Assembly: GCA_913055155.1 (NCBI GenBank)
Contig: CAJXJR010000003.1
Coordinates: forward strand, 236,908 to 300,907
Reading direction: 5' to 3'
DNA from: an uncultured Erythrobacter sp.
Lineage (GTDB): Bacteria; Pseudomonadota; Alphaproteobacteria; Sphingomonadales; Sphingomonadaceae
Length of the DNA: 64,000 nt
Part shown: positions 9,430-21,576 of the stretch, piece after piece
Layout of the letters: every line of letters starts with the position of its first letter
Position numbering within the stretch: position 1 is the first letter of the stretch
Made by a program: the position numbers and the translations under genes
The notes under the pieces: model-generated
Seen by the model: the letters and a program-made list of their open reading frames with translations, nothing else
Database searches by the model: none
What the model was told of the DNA's origin: nothing

Positions 9430-10360
9430 GATCCTCGCCGTCCTGGCGAGCCTTTGCCTTGCTGCCTGCGTCGCCCCGCAACCCCCGGTACCGCGCGCCA
9501 GCACCGGCGTACTGGATGCAGCGCGCGCCAGCGCCGGTGACGGCTCTGCCTGGGCCGAAGCTTGCGAGGACTGGGACGACTGGGACAAGCGCGCCCCGGC
9601 CTTCCACGTGTTCGGCGATACCTATCACGTGGGCACTTGCGGCATTTCCGCGATCCTGATCGCGGGGGCAGACGGCCATGTGCTGATCGACAGCGGCACC
9701 CGCAATGGCGCGCGCGTGGTGCTCAGCAATATCCGCACGCTGGGCTTCCAGCCGGAAAACGTGCGCGTCGTGCTGACCAGTCACGAGCATTTCGACCATG
9801 TCGGCGGCTTGTGGTGGGTGCAGGAAAACAGCGGCGCGCGCATCCTCACCTCGCCGCAAGCACTGGACGTGATCGAAAGCGGCGAAGCCGATGCGGCAGA
9901 CCCGCAAGCCGGCATGCACGATCCCATGCACCCGATCGCCCGCCACATGGTCAGCGCCATCGAGCCGGGTGAACCGGTGACGCTGCTGGGGCGCGAATTC
10001 CTGCCCGTCGCCACGCCCGGCCACACCCCCGGAGCGCTGACGTGGCAGTGGCAGGACTGCGAAGGCGCGGAATGCCGCAGCGTGGTCTATGCCGACAGCC
10101 TCTCTGCCGTCAGCAGCGACGACTATCGTTTCTCCGACCATCCCGACTACGTGCAGGCCTATCGCGACGGGCTGGCGCGGCTCGCCGCGCTCGATTGCGA
10201 CGTGCTGCTCACCCCGCACCCTTCGGCCAGCCACATGCGCGACAAGCTGCTGGCGGGCGACCTTGCCGGCGGCATGACCTGCGCGGCCTATGCGGCAGAC
10301 CGGCTTGCCCGGCTGGAGCAGCGGCTGGAGCAGGAGGCCCAGGGAGGTATCGGCCAATGA
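9419..10360 (+). CDS. Subclass B3 metallo-beta-lactamase, lipoprotein
   Basis: 313 aa zinc hydrolase of the metallo-beta-lactamase superfamily. SHEHFDHVGG gives H122 and H124 (Zn1) and D126 and H127 (Zn2); H202 (ATPGHTPG) and H267 (TPHPSA) complete the two-zinc B3 pattern at spacing like H116/H118/H196 and D120/H121/H263. The N-terminus has a lipobox LAAC with C17, so the enzyme should be anchored on the periplasmic side of a membrane. B3 enzymes hydrolyse penicillins, cephalosporins and carbapenems, but a non-lactamase hydrolase cannot be excluded. It overlaps the SDR gene upstream and prmA downstream, which suggests an intrinsic chromosomal gene. Confidence 0.86.
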   Translation: MSGRILAVLASLCLAACVAPQPPVPRASTGVLDAARASAGDGSAWAEACEDWDDWDKRAPAFHVFGDTYHVGTCGISAILIAGADGHVLIDSGTRNGARVVLSNIRTLGFQPENVRVVLTSHEHFDHVGGLWWVQENSGARILTSPQALDVIESGEADAADPQAGMHDPMHPIARHMVSAIEPGEPVTLLGREFLPVATPGHTPGALTWQWQDCEGAECRSVVYADSLSAVSSDDYRFSDHPDYVQAYRDGLARLAALDCDVLLTPHPSASHMRDKLLAGDLAGGMTCAAYAADRLARLEQRLEQEAQGGIGQ

Positions 10361-11262
10361 GCTGGAAACTGACTGCCGTTACCACCAAGGAAGCCGTAGA
10401 AGCCGCGCTGGAACGGCGCGAGATGACCATCGGCTGGGACGAGAATATCGTCCTCACCGGGTTCGAGGTCGATCCCGAAGAGGCCGATACCTGGCGCCTC
10501 GAAGCCTACACGCCGGGCAAGCCGACCGACGACGAACGCGCCGCCCTGCACGCGCTGTTCGACGATCCGGTGCCGCCGATCCTTGCCGAGGAACTGCCCG
10601 AAGTCGACTGGGTGGCCGAAAGCCAAAAGGGCGTCGACCCGATCCGTGCCGGCCGCTTTCGCGTGCGCACGCCTGATCATGATGCGCTGGGCGACCCCGC
10701 CCTGACCGAATTCGTGATCCCCGCCGCGCAGGCTTTCGGCACCGGCCAGCATGAAACCACGGCGGGCTGCCTGGAAATGCTCGACGTGATGCACCGGCAA
10801 GGCCTGCGACCGCACAATGTCGCGGATATCGGCACCGGCACCGGGCTGCTGGCCTTTGCTGCGCTGGACCTGTGGCCACTGGCCAAGGCAGTGGCCAGCG
10901 ATATCGATCCGGTCTGCGGCCCGGCTGTGGTCAGCAATTGCGCGCTGAACCATGTGCCGCTGGGCACCGATCGCGGCCAGCTGGCCATGGTGATTGCCGA
11001 TGGCATGGACGACCCCGCCTTGCAGGCGCGCGCGCCGTTCGACCTGCTGATCGCCAATATCCTGGCCGGTCCGCTGATCGACATGGCGCACGATTTCGCC
11101 GAGGCCGTGGCGCCGCGTGGCAGCATCCTGCTGGCGGGCCTGCTGGAAGTGCAGGAACAGGCCGTTCGCTCGGCCTATCGCAAGGCGGGCTTCCGCCTGC
11201 ACCGCCGCATCGTCAACGGCGACTGGAGTATCCTGTGGCTGCGGCATCGCTTTCAGGGCTGA
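10357..11262 (+). CDS. prmA: Ribosomal protein L11 methyltransferase
   Basis: 301 aa SAM-dependent methyltransferase that trimethylates ribosomal protein L11. FGTGQHETT (127-135) is the PrmA signature, DIGTGTGLLA (157-166) the SAM-binding motif I, and LLIANILAGPL the substrate-side NPP-like motif. The ATG at 10357 overlaps the beta-lactamase stop by four bases; upstream in-frame starts lie inside that gene. Its stop shares a base with the next ATG (TGATG). Confidence 0.93.
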   Translation: MSWKLTAVTTKEAVEAALERREMTIGWDENIVLTGFEVDPEEADTWRLEAYTPGKPTDDERAALHALFDDPVPPILAEELPEVDWVAESQKGVDPIRAGRFRVRTPDHDALGDPALTEFVIPAAQAFGTGQHETTAGCLEMLDVMHRQGLRPHNVADIGTGTGLLAFAALDLWPLAKAVASDIDPVCGPAVVSNCALNHVPLGTDRGQLAMVIADGMDDPALQARAPFDLLIANILAGPLIDMAHDFAEAVAPRGSILLAGLLEVQEQAVRSAYRKAGFRLHRRIVNGDWSILWLRHRFQG

Positions 11263-11969
11263 TGCGCCGCCTGCTGCGCGGCCTGCTGGCGCTGCTCGCC
11301 GCGCTGGCCTTGCTGGTGGTCGGCTATCCGCTGGCGGCATGGGTCGGCAGCTCGATCCCGGCGAACGAGGCGGTCGATCTCGCCGGGGAAGAGACCGTCC
11401 AGATCATGGTCGAAACCAATGGCACCCACACCAGCATCGTGGTGCCCGTCGTCACTGCCACCAAGGACTGGCGCGAAACCTTTCCCAGCGCCGCCGTGCC
11501 ACGCCCCGATGGCCGGATGCCTACGCACCTTGCCATCGGCTGGGGAGAGCGCGAGGTGTTCCTGAACGTGCCCACATGGGGCGACCTGAAAGCCAGCACG
11601 GCCTTGCGCATCGCCACGGTGGGCGGAGAACCGCTGATGCGCGTGAGCCATTACGTGCGCCCGGCACCCGGCCCGCACCATCGACCGCTGGAGGTCTCGA
11701 CCACGCAATATGCCCGGCTGGTCACCGCGATAGAGAGCGCGCTGCCCGAAGTCGCGCCGGGAGAAACACGCGAGATCCTGAAAGGCACCTTTGTCGACGA
11801 TGCCTATTACGATGCCGTCGGCAGCTACACCCTGGCCAACACCTGCAACACCTGGGTGGGCGACAGGCTGGCCGAAGCGGGCGTGGAAATGGGTCGCTGG
11901 ACCCCCTTTGCCGGCGGGGTAATGAAATGGATTCCACAGCCACCAGCGCCCGCATCGGGCGCGTCCTGA
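11262..11969 (+). CDS. DUF2459 (TIGR02117-like) membrane-anchored protein
   Basis: 235 aa protein with one N-terminal transmembrane helix or signal anchor (about residues 5-31) and a soluble domain. NGTHTSIVVPV, HLAIGWGEREVFLNVPTW and TCNTWVGDRLAEAG match the DUF2459/TIGR02117 family, whose H...N-C-N-T-W pattern recalls a cysteine hydrolase fold. Its function is not known. It is translationally coupled to prmA by a TGATG overlap and ends the SDR-lactamase-prmA run. Confidence 0.8.
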   Translation: MRRLLRGLLALLAALALLVVGYPLAAWVGSSIPANEAVDLAGEETVQIMVETNGTHTSIVVPVVTATKDWRETFPSAAVPRPDGRMPTHLAIGWGEREVFLNVPTWGDLKASTALRIATVGGEPLMRVSHYVRPAPGPHHRPLEVSTTQYARLVTAIESALPEVAPGETREILKGTFVDDAYYDAVGSYTLANTCNTWVGDRLAEAGVEMGRWTPFAGGVMKWIPQPPAPASGAS

Positions 11970-12069
11970 TGGTTAATTCCGGTGTAAAGAATCGCGACAT
12001 CGCGATTGCTGCCTTGCGCGATTTGTCATACCAATGTGTCAGAGGGGATCGCAGTCGGGGGGAATGCGC

Positions 12070-12405
12070 ATGGCAGAACGCGGCGCAGAACGACATGATA
12101 TCTCGATTATCGGCAAGCTTCGCACCGGCACGGGCAAGCGCGACGTAACCATCGTCGACCTGTCAGACCGCGGGTGCCGCATTTTCGATCGCATGGGCTA
12201 TCTCTCGCCCGGTCTCTCGGTGACGATAAAGATCGGGCCCATCGGCCCCATCGACGCAACGGTGCGCTGGCAGGACCAGCCCTATGCCGGGATCCGGTTC
12301 GACAATCCGCTTTACCCCGCCGTGCTGGACCACATCCGCACGCATTTCGACCTGCGCGATCTGGGCAAGGGCGAGATCGACAATCCGGGCGAGGCGGACG
12401 TCTAG
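12070..12405 (+). CDS. Small PilZ-domain protein
   Basis: 111 aa single-domain protein. An N-terminal Arg-rich segment (ERGAERHD) and DLSDRGCRI match the two c-di-GMP contact motifs of PilZ domains (RxxxR and D/NxSxxG), and TVRWQDQPYAGIRF is the usual closing strand pair. It should bind c-di-GMP as a small adaptor; the target is unknown. The ATG at 12070 sits seven bases after a GGGGGGA ribosome binding site, better placed than the ATG at 12064. It is convergent with ligA, three bases from its end. A second 111 aa PilZ protein lies on the other side of ligA-recN. Confidence 0.82.
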   Translation: MAERGAERHDISIIGKLRTGTGKRDVTIVDLSDRGCRIFDRMGYLSPGLSVTIKIGPIGPIDATVRWQDQPYAGIRFDNPLYPAVLDHIRTHFDLRDLGKGEIDNPGEADV

Positions 12406-12408
12406 TAT

Positions 12409-16139
<3,731 letters not shown>

Positions 16140-16270
16140 AGGTGGCCAAAGCTTTACGGCGGGCCCTCTTGCAGCGCAACGATTGGCCGCCTCCCAAGCG
16201 TGGATGGCGAGGAATTCTTAACCATTTTCTGCGTAGTTTACCGGGTCACAGCAAGAGGAACTGGCCCACG

Positions 16271-16606
16271 ATGTCGGTGCTCACGATCAGGGCATACAAG
16301 CGTTACGCCACACGGCTGCCGGTCAAGCTGCGCCGTGAGGGTCGCAAGACCGCGTCGGGCCTGCTGATCGAACTGTCGCAGCAAGGCGCGCGCCTCAGCA
16401 ACCTGAGCCGTGGCAAGTACGAAGTAGGCGACAAGATAGTAATCGTCGCGCCGACCGAGCTGGAAATCGAAGGCACGATCCGCTGGGCGCACGATGGCCT
16501 GGCCGGGATCCGCCTGGAACGGTCCCTGCACCTGCCGGAAATGCGCGACCTGCTGGAACTCAACCGCCGCGAGCAATCGGGCGTGGACTGGCGCTACGGC
16601 ACCTGA
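16271..16606 (+). CDS. Small PilZ-domain protein
   Basis: 111 aa single-domain protein. KRYATR contains the PilZ RxxxR motif and ELSQQGARL the second motif, with Glu replacing the usual Asp/Asn. TIRWAHDGLAGIRL is the closing strand pair. It is a likely c-di-GMP receptor with unknown output. The ATG at 16271 is chosen because homology to PilZ begins shortly after it and AGAGGAA lies upstream; an upstream in-frame ATG at 16142 would add 43 residues of poor composition. It is divergent from recN and equal in length to the PilZ gene on the far side of ligA. Confidence 0.8.
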   Translation: MSVLTIRAYKRYATRLPVKLRREGRKTASGLLIELSQQGARLSNLSRGKYEVGDKIVIVAPTELEIEGTIRWAHDGLAGIRLERSLHLPEMRDLLELNRREQSGVDWRYGT

Positions 16607-16631
16607 CTTACAGCGGGCTGAGCCGCCCTGA

Positions 16632-17426
16632 TCACCCGCCCATGCGTTCGGGGGCGTACTCTTCCATCAGCTCATAGGCCTTTTCGTACCATTCGGAGCC
16701 GGGATAGTTTGCCCCCAGCACCGCCGAATAGCGCATGGCCTCTTCGTGGATGCCCAGCGCCAGGCTGGTTTCCGTCAGGCGATAGAGCGCTTCGGGCGCG
16801 TGGCTGGTGGTCTGGTAATCCTCGATCACGTTCTGGAAGCGCAGTTGCGCTGCCAGCCACTGGCCGGTGCGTTCGTAGAACCGACCAATTTCCATCTCCT
16901 TGCCCGCCAGGTGGTCATTCACCAGGTCGATCTTCAGCCGCGCATCGTCGGCATAGGGGCTGTCGGGATAACGGCGAACGATCTCGGTCAGCGCCTGCAG
17001 CGCACGCTCGGTAATCGCCTGGTCGCGCTCCACGTCGCTGATCTGCTCGTAATAGCTCATGGCGATCAGGTAATAGGCATAGGGCGCATCGCGGTTGCCC
17101 GGATGGATCGAGAGGAAGCGCGAAGCCGACTGGATCGCGCGGGTGTAATCGCGCGCGGCATAATAGGTAAAGGCGCTCATCAGCTGGGCACGACGGGCCC
17201 AGGGCGAATAGGGGTGCTGGCGTTCCACCTCGTCGAACAGGCCGGCGGCCAGTTGCAGGTCGCCACGGTCAAGCCGCGCCTTCGCCGCCGTGTAGAGCGA
17301 TTCGACGTCGCGCGCGACGTAGGCAATGTCTGTTGCGCCAGTTTCACGGCCGCCGGAACAGCCGACCAGCAGCATGGCACAGGACGCGCCCAGCAGCGCG
17401 CTACGGATGGAAAGCTTCGCGTTCAT
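16632..17426 (-). CDS. bamD: Outer membrane assembly lipoprotein BamD
   Basis: 264 aa lipoprotein of the beta-barrel assembly (BAM) complex. The signal peptide ends in LLVGC with C23 as the lipidated residue. The mature part is a chain of TPR-like repeats with LYTAAKARLDRGDLQLAAGLFDEVERQHPYSPWA at the first repeat and the conserved RRYPDSPYADDARLK further on. It would sit at the inner face of the outer membrane. The ATG at 17426 is chosen for the signal peptide. No lpxC, a frequent partner of bamD, is next to it. Confidence 0.94.
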   Translation of the reverse strand: MNAKLSIRSALLGASCAMLLVGCSGGRETGATDIAYVARDVESLYTAAKARLDRGDLQLAAGLFDEVERQHPYSPWARRAQLMSAFTYYAARDYTRAIQSASRFLSIHPGNRDAPYAYYLIAMSYYEQISDVERDQAITERALQALTEIVRRYPDSPYADDARLKIDLVNDHLAGKEMEIGRFYERTGQWLAAQLRFQNVIEDYQTTSHAPEALYRLTETSLALGIHEEAMRYSAVLGANYPGSEWYEKAYELMEEYAPERMGG

Positions 17427-17760
17427 GGACTTGCCTATAACTAGCCTCGCGCTGAACGCCAAGTGAAGTACTGCGCTGTTTGCCGCTTTCTGCGGCCAGC
17501 CCGGCCACCAGGTGCGCGCCTTGCCTGTTGTTGCCCATGCCGACGCCGTGCCGCAGTATCGTTGCGCCTGAAAGCGGATCGACATTTGTCGGGCGCAGTT
17601 TGTCGATTGTCGATGCCGGTCGGATTTGGTCGATGCGAGGCGAAACCCGGTCGAGCATCGGATGCCCTGACGCGGCCCCCTCCCCTACATCACACTCATC
17701 GCTCCGGCCCAGCCCCCCAAAACTTTTCGGGGCCGGAGCACCCAAGGAGGAGGAAAGACA
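17427..17760. other. Intergenic region between bamD and the UrcA-family gene
   Basis: These 334 bases separate two divergent genes and should hold both promoters. No open frame looks coding. Several direct TCGAT/TTGTCGAT words occur at 17579-17633, and a hairpin lies at 17701-17739 just before the downstream ribosome binding site. Nothing else is recognised. Confidence 0.5.
17701..17739 (+). promoter_or_regulatory. Leader hairpin directly upstream of the UrcA-family gene
   Basis: GCTCCGGCCC (17701-17710) pairs perfectly with GGGCCGGAGC (17730-17739) across a 19 base loop that is C-rich then A/T-rich. The stem ends about four bases before the strong AAGGAGGAGG ribosome binding site. It could protect the transcript or modulate translation of the gene at 17761. 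The structure is seen; the function is inferred. Confidence 0.45.
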
Positions 17761-18078
17761 ATGAAGACTATTCCAATGAAAGCCGGAATGGCCGCCGCTC
17801 TAGCCGCCAGCAGCCTGATCGTTACCCCGGCCCTGGCGGAAGAGAAACCTTTGAGCGTCGCCGTACAGTACAGCGATCTCAACTTGGCCACTGCGCAAGG
17901 TCAGGCGGTACTCGAGCAAAGGCTCGACCGCGCTGCTCGCCAGGTTTGCAGAGTCGATGAAGTTCGCGTCGGCACCCGCATCCGGAGCCGTGATGCGCAA
18001 CTTTGCTACAACGAGACGAAGCGCGACTTGGAACAGCAGATCGCAGCGGCCGTCAAAGAGGAGCGGGCTGAAAGTTAA
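17761..18078 (+). CDS. UrcA-family exported protein
   Basis: 105 aa protein with a clear signal peptide (cleavage near PALAEE, residue 26). The mature domain VQYSDLNLATAQGQAVLEQRLDRAARQVC followed by a second cysteine (QLCYNE) is the UrcA-family pattern: a YxDL(D/N)L(A/S)T strand, a helix and two cysteines likely forming a disulfide. UrcA was named for uranium-induced expression in Caulobacter; no activity is known. A very strong AAGGAGGAGG ribosome binding site and relatively AT-rich codons suggest good expression. Confidence 0.82.
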   Translation: MKTIPMKAGMAAALAASSLIVTPALAEEKPLSVAVQYSDLNLATAQGQAVLEQRLDRAARQVCRVDEVRVGTRIRSRDAQLCYNETKRDLEQQIAAAVKEERAES

Positions 18079-18423
18079 GGGTCTAAAGTCGGCGAGCTGA
18101 AACCAAGAACAGCGAGGATTCCAGAGCGACTCTAGCCAAAGAGCGAAACAAGCTTGCTCTATTTACCCCATGATCGGAACGTAGTTTCTAATCATGGGGC
18201 TTATATATCACAATATTTTTCAAATTAAATCAGTTGCAAGGCAAGGTTTGTCACAAAAATGCAACACGTCCTAAGAGAAGTTGGTGTTGAAACTTTTTCG
18301 GCTGTAACGAAGGCCCAATCCCATGCAATGGGCTCTCTCCTTCAAGGGCTGGTGTTCCTTCACGGGCCGCAACCATCCCGAGTATTGGCCTCTTAACCAA
18401 CCTTCACGAAAGGGACTGAAATC
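18079..18423. other. AT-rich leader region before the TonB-dependent receptor
   Basis: This 345 base gap has no coding signal. It holds a 9 bp inverted repeat (18166-18199), then a strongly AT-rich patch (about 18200-18235) unlike the rest of the window, then about 180 bases of leader. It probably carries the receptor gene promoter in or beside the AT-rich patch. Confidence 0.5.
18166..18199. promoter_or_regulatory. Inverted repeat (terminator of urcA-like gene or operator)
   Basis: CCCCATGAT (18166-18174) and ATCATGGGG (18191-18199) are a perfect 9 bp inverted repeat with a 16 base spacer. It lies 88 bases after the UrcA-family stop and just ahead of an AT-rich patch. No T-run follows, so an operator for the receptor gene is as likely as a terminator. 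Confidence 0.4.
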
Positions 18424-21400
18424 GTGAAATTCACATCTGCCGCAAGGCTAACCACCGCACATATGGCGATTGTATCTGCGCTATTTGCCGCTCCTGTCAT
18501 GGCACAGGACGAGCAGAACGTGTCCGATGCGGAAGCTGATGAACTGAATGAAGAAGGCTTCATCTTCGTGACCGGTTCGCGCATTGTACGTCCGGAAACC
18601 GAGAGCGCTGCTCCGCTGGTCGCTTCAATTGGTGGCGAAGAGATCACCGAGCGCGGTGTGACCAACGTTTCGCAAATACTGAACGAAGTACCGGGCTTCG
18701 GCACGCCCGTGTCGAGCGCGGGCGACCAGGCAGGCTTCTCTGTGGGCCAGAACTTTGTCAACCTTTTCGGTATCGGCTCTCAGCGTACGCTGACCTTGGT
18801 GAACGGTCGTCGATTCGTTTCCTCCAACACCGCCTCTAACTTTAGCGGCGCAAACGCTGGTCTGCAGGTCGACCTCAACGTCATTCCGGTCTCGCTGATC
18901 GAACGTGTCGACGTGCTAGCCGTCAAGGGCGCCACCACCTATGGTTCTGACGCTGTTGCCGGGACGGTTAACCTCGTTCTGCGTGATGACTTCGAAGGTA
19001 TCGACGCTTACGGACAGTATGGCACCTACGACGAGGGATATGGCGACAGTTACTCGGGTGGCATTACCGTGGGTGGGAATTTCGCCGAAGGACGGGGCAA
19101 CATTGCTGTCAATTTCGAATATGACAAGCAGGAAGGCGTTCGCTTTTTCGACAACGAATTCGGCAGGCTCGCCGCATTCCGTGACAACGAGAACACGGTG
19201 ATCCAACCACGCGCGATTTTTGTGATTTCAGAAGACGGCTTCCCAACACGTGGTCCGGGTCTTTTCAACGGTGGCTACCTGACCGATGCATTGACTGGTA
19301 GCGCAGGTGGCTTCACGAACGCTGATGGCGACTTTGTGAATTTTGACGGTAGCGGCAACCTCGTTTCTTACGACATCGGCGACCCTGTCGGCTTGGTCAG
19401 CGCAAACGGCGGCGACGGCCTCATCCTGAACCGTGCCGGCCAGTTCCTGTCCGAGCTTGAGCGTTACACGCTGTTCGCACTCGGCCACTATGACCTGACC
19501 GACAACATCCGTTTTGAATTCGAAGCCAACTATGCCAACACCCAGGCTGTCGAATTGGTGAACCAGCCTGTTTACCAGTCGGCACTGTTCAGTGGCGACA
19601 GCCTTGGCCTTGGTATGCTGCTGTCGAACCCGTTCCTGAGCGATCAGGCTCGCGGTGTTCTGTCGCGCCCCGGTAACCTTGATGCCGATGGCGACGGTAT
19701 TGTGGAACTGAACTACGATACCGATGGTGACGGCACGAATGACGACACGCAGTTCTTCCTGCAGCGAGCAGGTTTCGACTTGCTGGGCGGTGACAACCCG
19801 AACTTCCAGCAGTTGGACCTGTTCCGCGGCGTCGCTGGCTTCAGCGGTGATTTCAACGCCTTGGATCGCGACTTCTTCTGGAACGTCAGCTATTCCTATG
19901 GCCGTTCGCAAGCTGTCTCGACTTCGACGGCACTCGTGCAGGCGAACTTCCTGAATGCTGTTGATGCCGTCCGTGATCCGGATACTGGCGAGATCGTTTG
20001 CCGTGTGACCATCGATCCGCCGACGGCGCCAGGCACCAACACCGGGACCCCGTCGCAGCCGCGCTCTGTGACTGACTGTGTCCCGCTTAACCTGTTCGGA
20101 GAAGGCGTTGCATCGCCCGAAGCAATCGATTTCGTGACTGCAGAAACGCTGGCCGAATCGACCAACCAACAGCACATCTTCAACGCCAACTTCGGTGGTG
20201 ACCTATTCTACCTGATGGACAATGCTATCGGGTTCAACATCGGTTACGAGTATCGTAAGGAGCGTCAGACTTTTACGCCCGATGGCTTCCTTCAGGAAGG
20301 CCTCGGTCGGTCCGTGGCGATCGCGCCGGTTGATGGTTCCTTCAACACGAACGAAGTCTTTGGCGAAGTTCTGCTCCCAATCATCCAGCCGGGTAACGGC
20401 TCGTTCATTCACCGCCTCGAGTTCGACGCATCTGCGCGTTACATCGACAACTCGCGTGCTGGTAATGACTGGGTTTGGTCTGTGGGTGGCCAGTTCGCTC
20501 CGATCGAAGACGTTACCTTCCGCGGTTCGTACACTGAGTCGGTGCGCGCGCCCGCGATTGTTGAACTGTTCCTGCCGGCCGTTTCGATTTTCTCGTTTGC
20601 AGATGACCCCTGCGACGTGGATTTCCTGAATGCCGGTCCGGATCCAGCCCGTCGTCAGGCCAACTGTGCCGCAGACGGCTTGCCGGCTGACTTCGATTCG
20701 CAGATCGATGATGCATCGCAGGAAATCACTTCGTCCGGCAACCCGAACCTGCTCAATGAAACTTCGGAGTCTTGGACTGCCGGTGTCATCGTTCAGCCGC
20801 GCTTCGTGCCTGGCCTGACGTTGACCGTCGACTGGGTCGATATCGAGTTGACCAACGCAATTACTACGCTGGATCTGACCGACGTGCTGCGTTCGTGCTA
20901 CGATAACGACAATTTCCCGAATGCACCGACCTGCAGCCAATTCCAGCGCGATCCGACCACCGGTCAGATCATTGGCGCGCAGGTTGGTCAGTCGAACGCC
21001 GGTTCGTTTGAATTCGCCGGCCTCCAGGCTGCGCTTACCTATGGTTTCAACCTCGGGGACGTGTTTGGCGACGGTGAGGACATGGGCGATCTCGATATCG
21101 TCGCTCGCTACTTCTACCTGGACAAATCGGAGTTCACCGTGGTCGGTGTGCTTGATGATGACCGAGGCGAAATTGGCGATTATAAGCACGAAGCGAATGC
21201 CACGATCCGATATTCCAACGGTCCAATTTCTGCTTCTTTTACCGGTAATTATCGCTCAGGTGCGTCATTCGACCTCCAGGAAGACCAGACCGCTCCGTTT
21301 GCACAGGTCGGTGACTATTTCATCCTGAATTCGACCATCGGGTTCGACATCACGGACAACCTGACTGCTCAATTTACCGTCAACAACCTCCTAAACAGCG

Positions 21401-21498
21401 AACCGCCGGTGCCTTACACCAACGGCAGCTTGATCGGGCAGTACCTTGACGGCTACCTGGGTCGTCAGTATCTGTTCCGCTTGTCGGCGCAGATGTAA
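18424..21498 (+). CDS. TonB-dependent receptor
   Basis: 1024 aa outer-membrane receptor of the large sphingomonad type. A signal peptide ends near FAAPVMAQDEQ. A plug domain follows (ITVTGSRI-like FVTGSRIVRPE, then RTLTLVNGRRFV and KGATTYGSDAVAGTVNLVLRDDF), then a 22-strand barrel ending in YLGRQYLFRLSAQM with a C-terminal hydrophobic residue suited to BAM recognition. The substrate (siderophore, peptide or sugar polymer) cannot be told. The start is GTG with AGGGA nine bases upstream; an ATG 39 bases later would still leave a signal peptide. Codons are AT-richer than in neighbours, fitting either high expression or a different origin. A perfect 11 bp terminator follows. Confidence 0.93.
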   Translation: MKFTSAARLTTAHMAIVSALFAAPVMAQDEQNVSDAEADELNEEGFIFVTGSRIVRPETESAAPLVASIGGEEITERGVTNVSQILNEVPGFGTPVSSAGDQAGFSVGQNFVNLFGIGSQRTLTLVNGRRFVSSNTASNFSGANAGLQVDLNVIPVSLIERVDVLAVKGATTYGSDAVAGTVNLVLRDDFEGIDAYGQYGTYDEGYGDSYSGGITVGGNFAEGRGNIAVNFEYDKQEGVRFFDNEFGRLAAFRDNENTVIQPRAIFVISEDGFPTRGPGLFNGGYLTDALTGSAGGFTNADGDFVNFDGSGNLVSYDIGDPVGLVSANGGDGLILNRAGQFLSELERYTLFALGHYDLTDNIRFEFEANYANTQAVELVNQPVYQSALFSGDSLGLGMLLSNPFLSDQARGVLSRPGNLDADGDGIVELNYDTDGDGTNDDTQFFLQRAGFDLLGGDNPNFQQLDLFRGVAGFSGDFNALDRDFFWNVSYSYGRSQAVSTSTALVQANFLNAVDAVRDPDTGEIVCRVTIDPPTAPGTNTGTPSQPRSVTDCVPLNLFGEGVASPEAIDFVTAETLAESTNQQHIFNANFGGDLFYLMDNAIGFNIGYEYRKERQTFTPDGFLQEGLGRSVAIAPVDGSFNTNEVFGEVLLPIIQPGNGSFIHRLEFDASARYIDNSRAGNDWVWSVGGQFAPIEDVTFRGSYTESVRAPAIVELFLPAVSIFSFADDPCDVDFLNAGPDPARRQANCAADGLPADFDSQIDDASQEITSSGNPNLLNETSESWTAGVIVQPRFVPGLTLTVDWVDIELTNAITTLDLTDVLRSCYDNDNFPNAPTCSQFQRDPTTGQIIGAQVGQSNAGSFEFAGLQAALTYGFNLGDVFGDGEDMGDLDIVARYFYLDKSEFTVVGVLDDDRGEIGDYKHEANATIRYSNGPISASFTGNYRSGASFDLQEDQTAPFAQVGDYFILNSTIGFDITDNLTAQFTVNNLLNSEPPVPYTNGSLIGQYLDGYLGRQYLFRLSAQM

Positions 21499-21520
21499 GC
21501 CAAACGGCATTAGTCAAAGA

Positions 21521-21549
21521 GAAGGGGGGCCATTTGGCCCCCCTTCTTG
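21521..21549. terminator. Strong intrinsic terminator after the TonB-dependent receptor
   Basis: GAAGGGGGGCC (21521-21531) and GGCCCCCCTTC (21536-21546) form a perfect 11 bp stem around an ATTT loop, followed by TTGT. It lies between convergent genes and may serve both. Confidence 0.85.
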
Positions 21550-21576
21550 TATCCGAATTGAGCGAAGGTGCCGCCC

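Noticed and set aside
9239..10357. 372 aa minus-strand open frame
   Set aside because: Antisense to the B3 metallo-beta-lactamase gene, whose zinc ligands and lipobox are clear.
16142..16270. N-terminal extension of the second PilZ protein
   Set aside because: The 43 added residues are basic and low-complexity, there is no good ribosome binding site, and a well-placed one precedes 16271.
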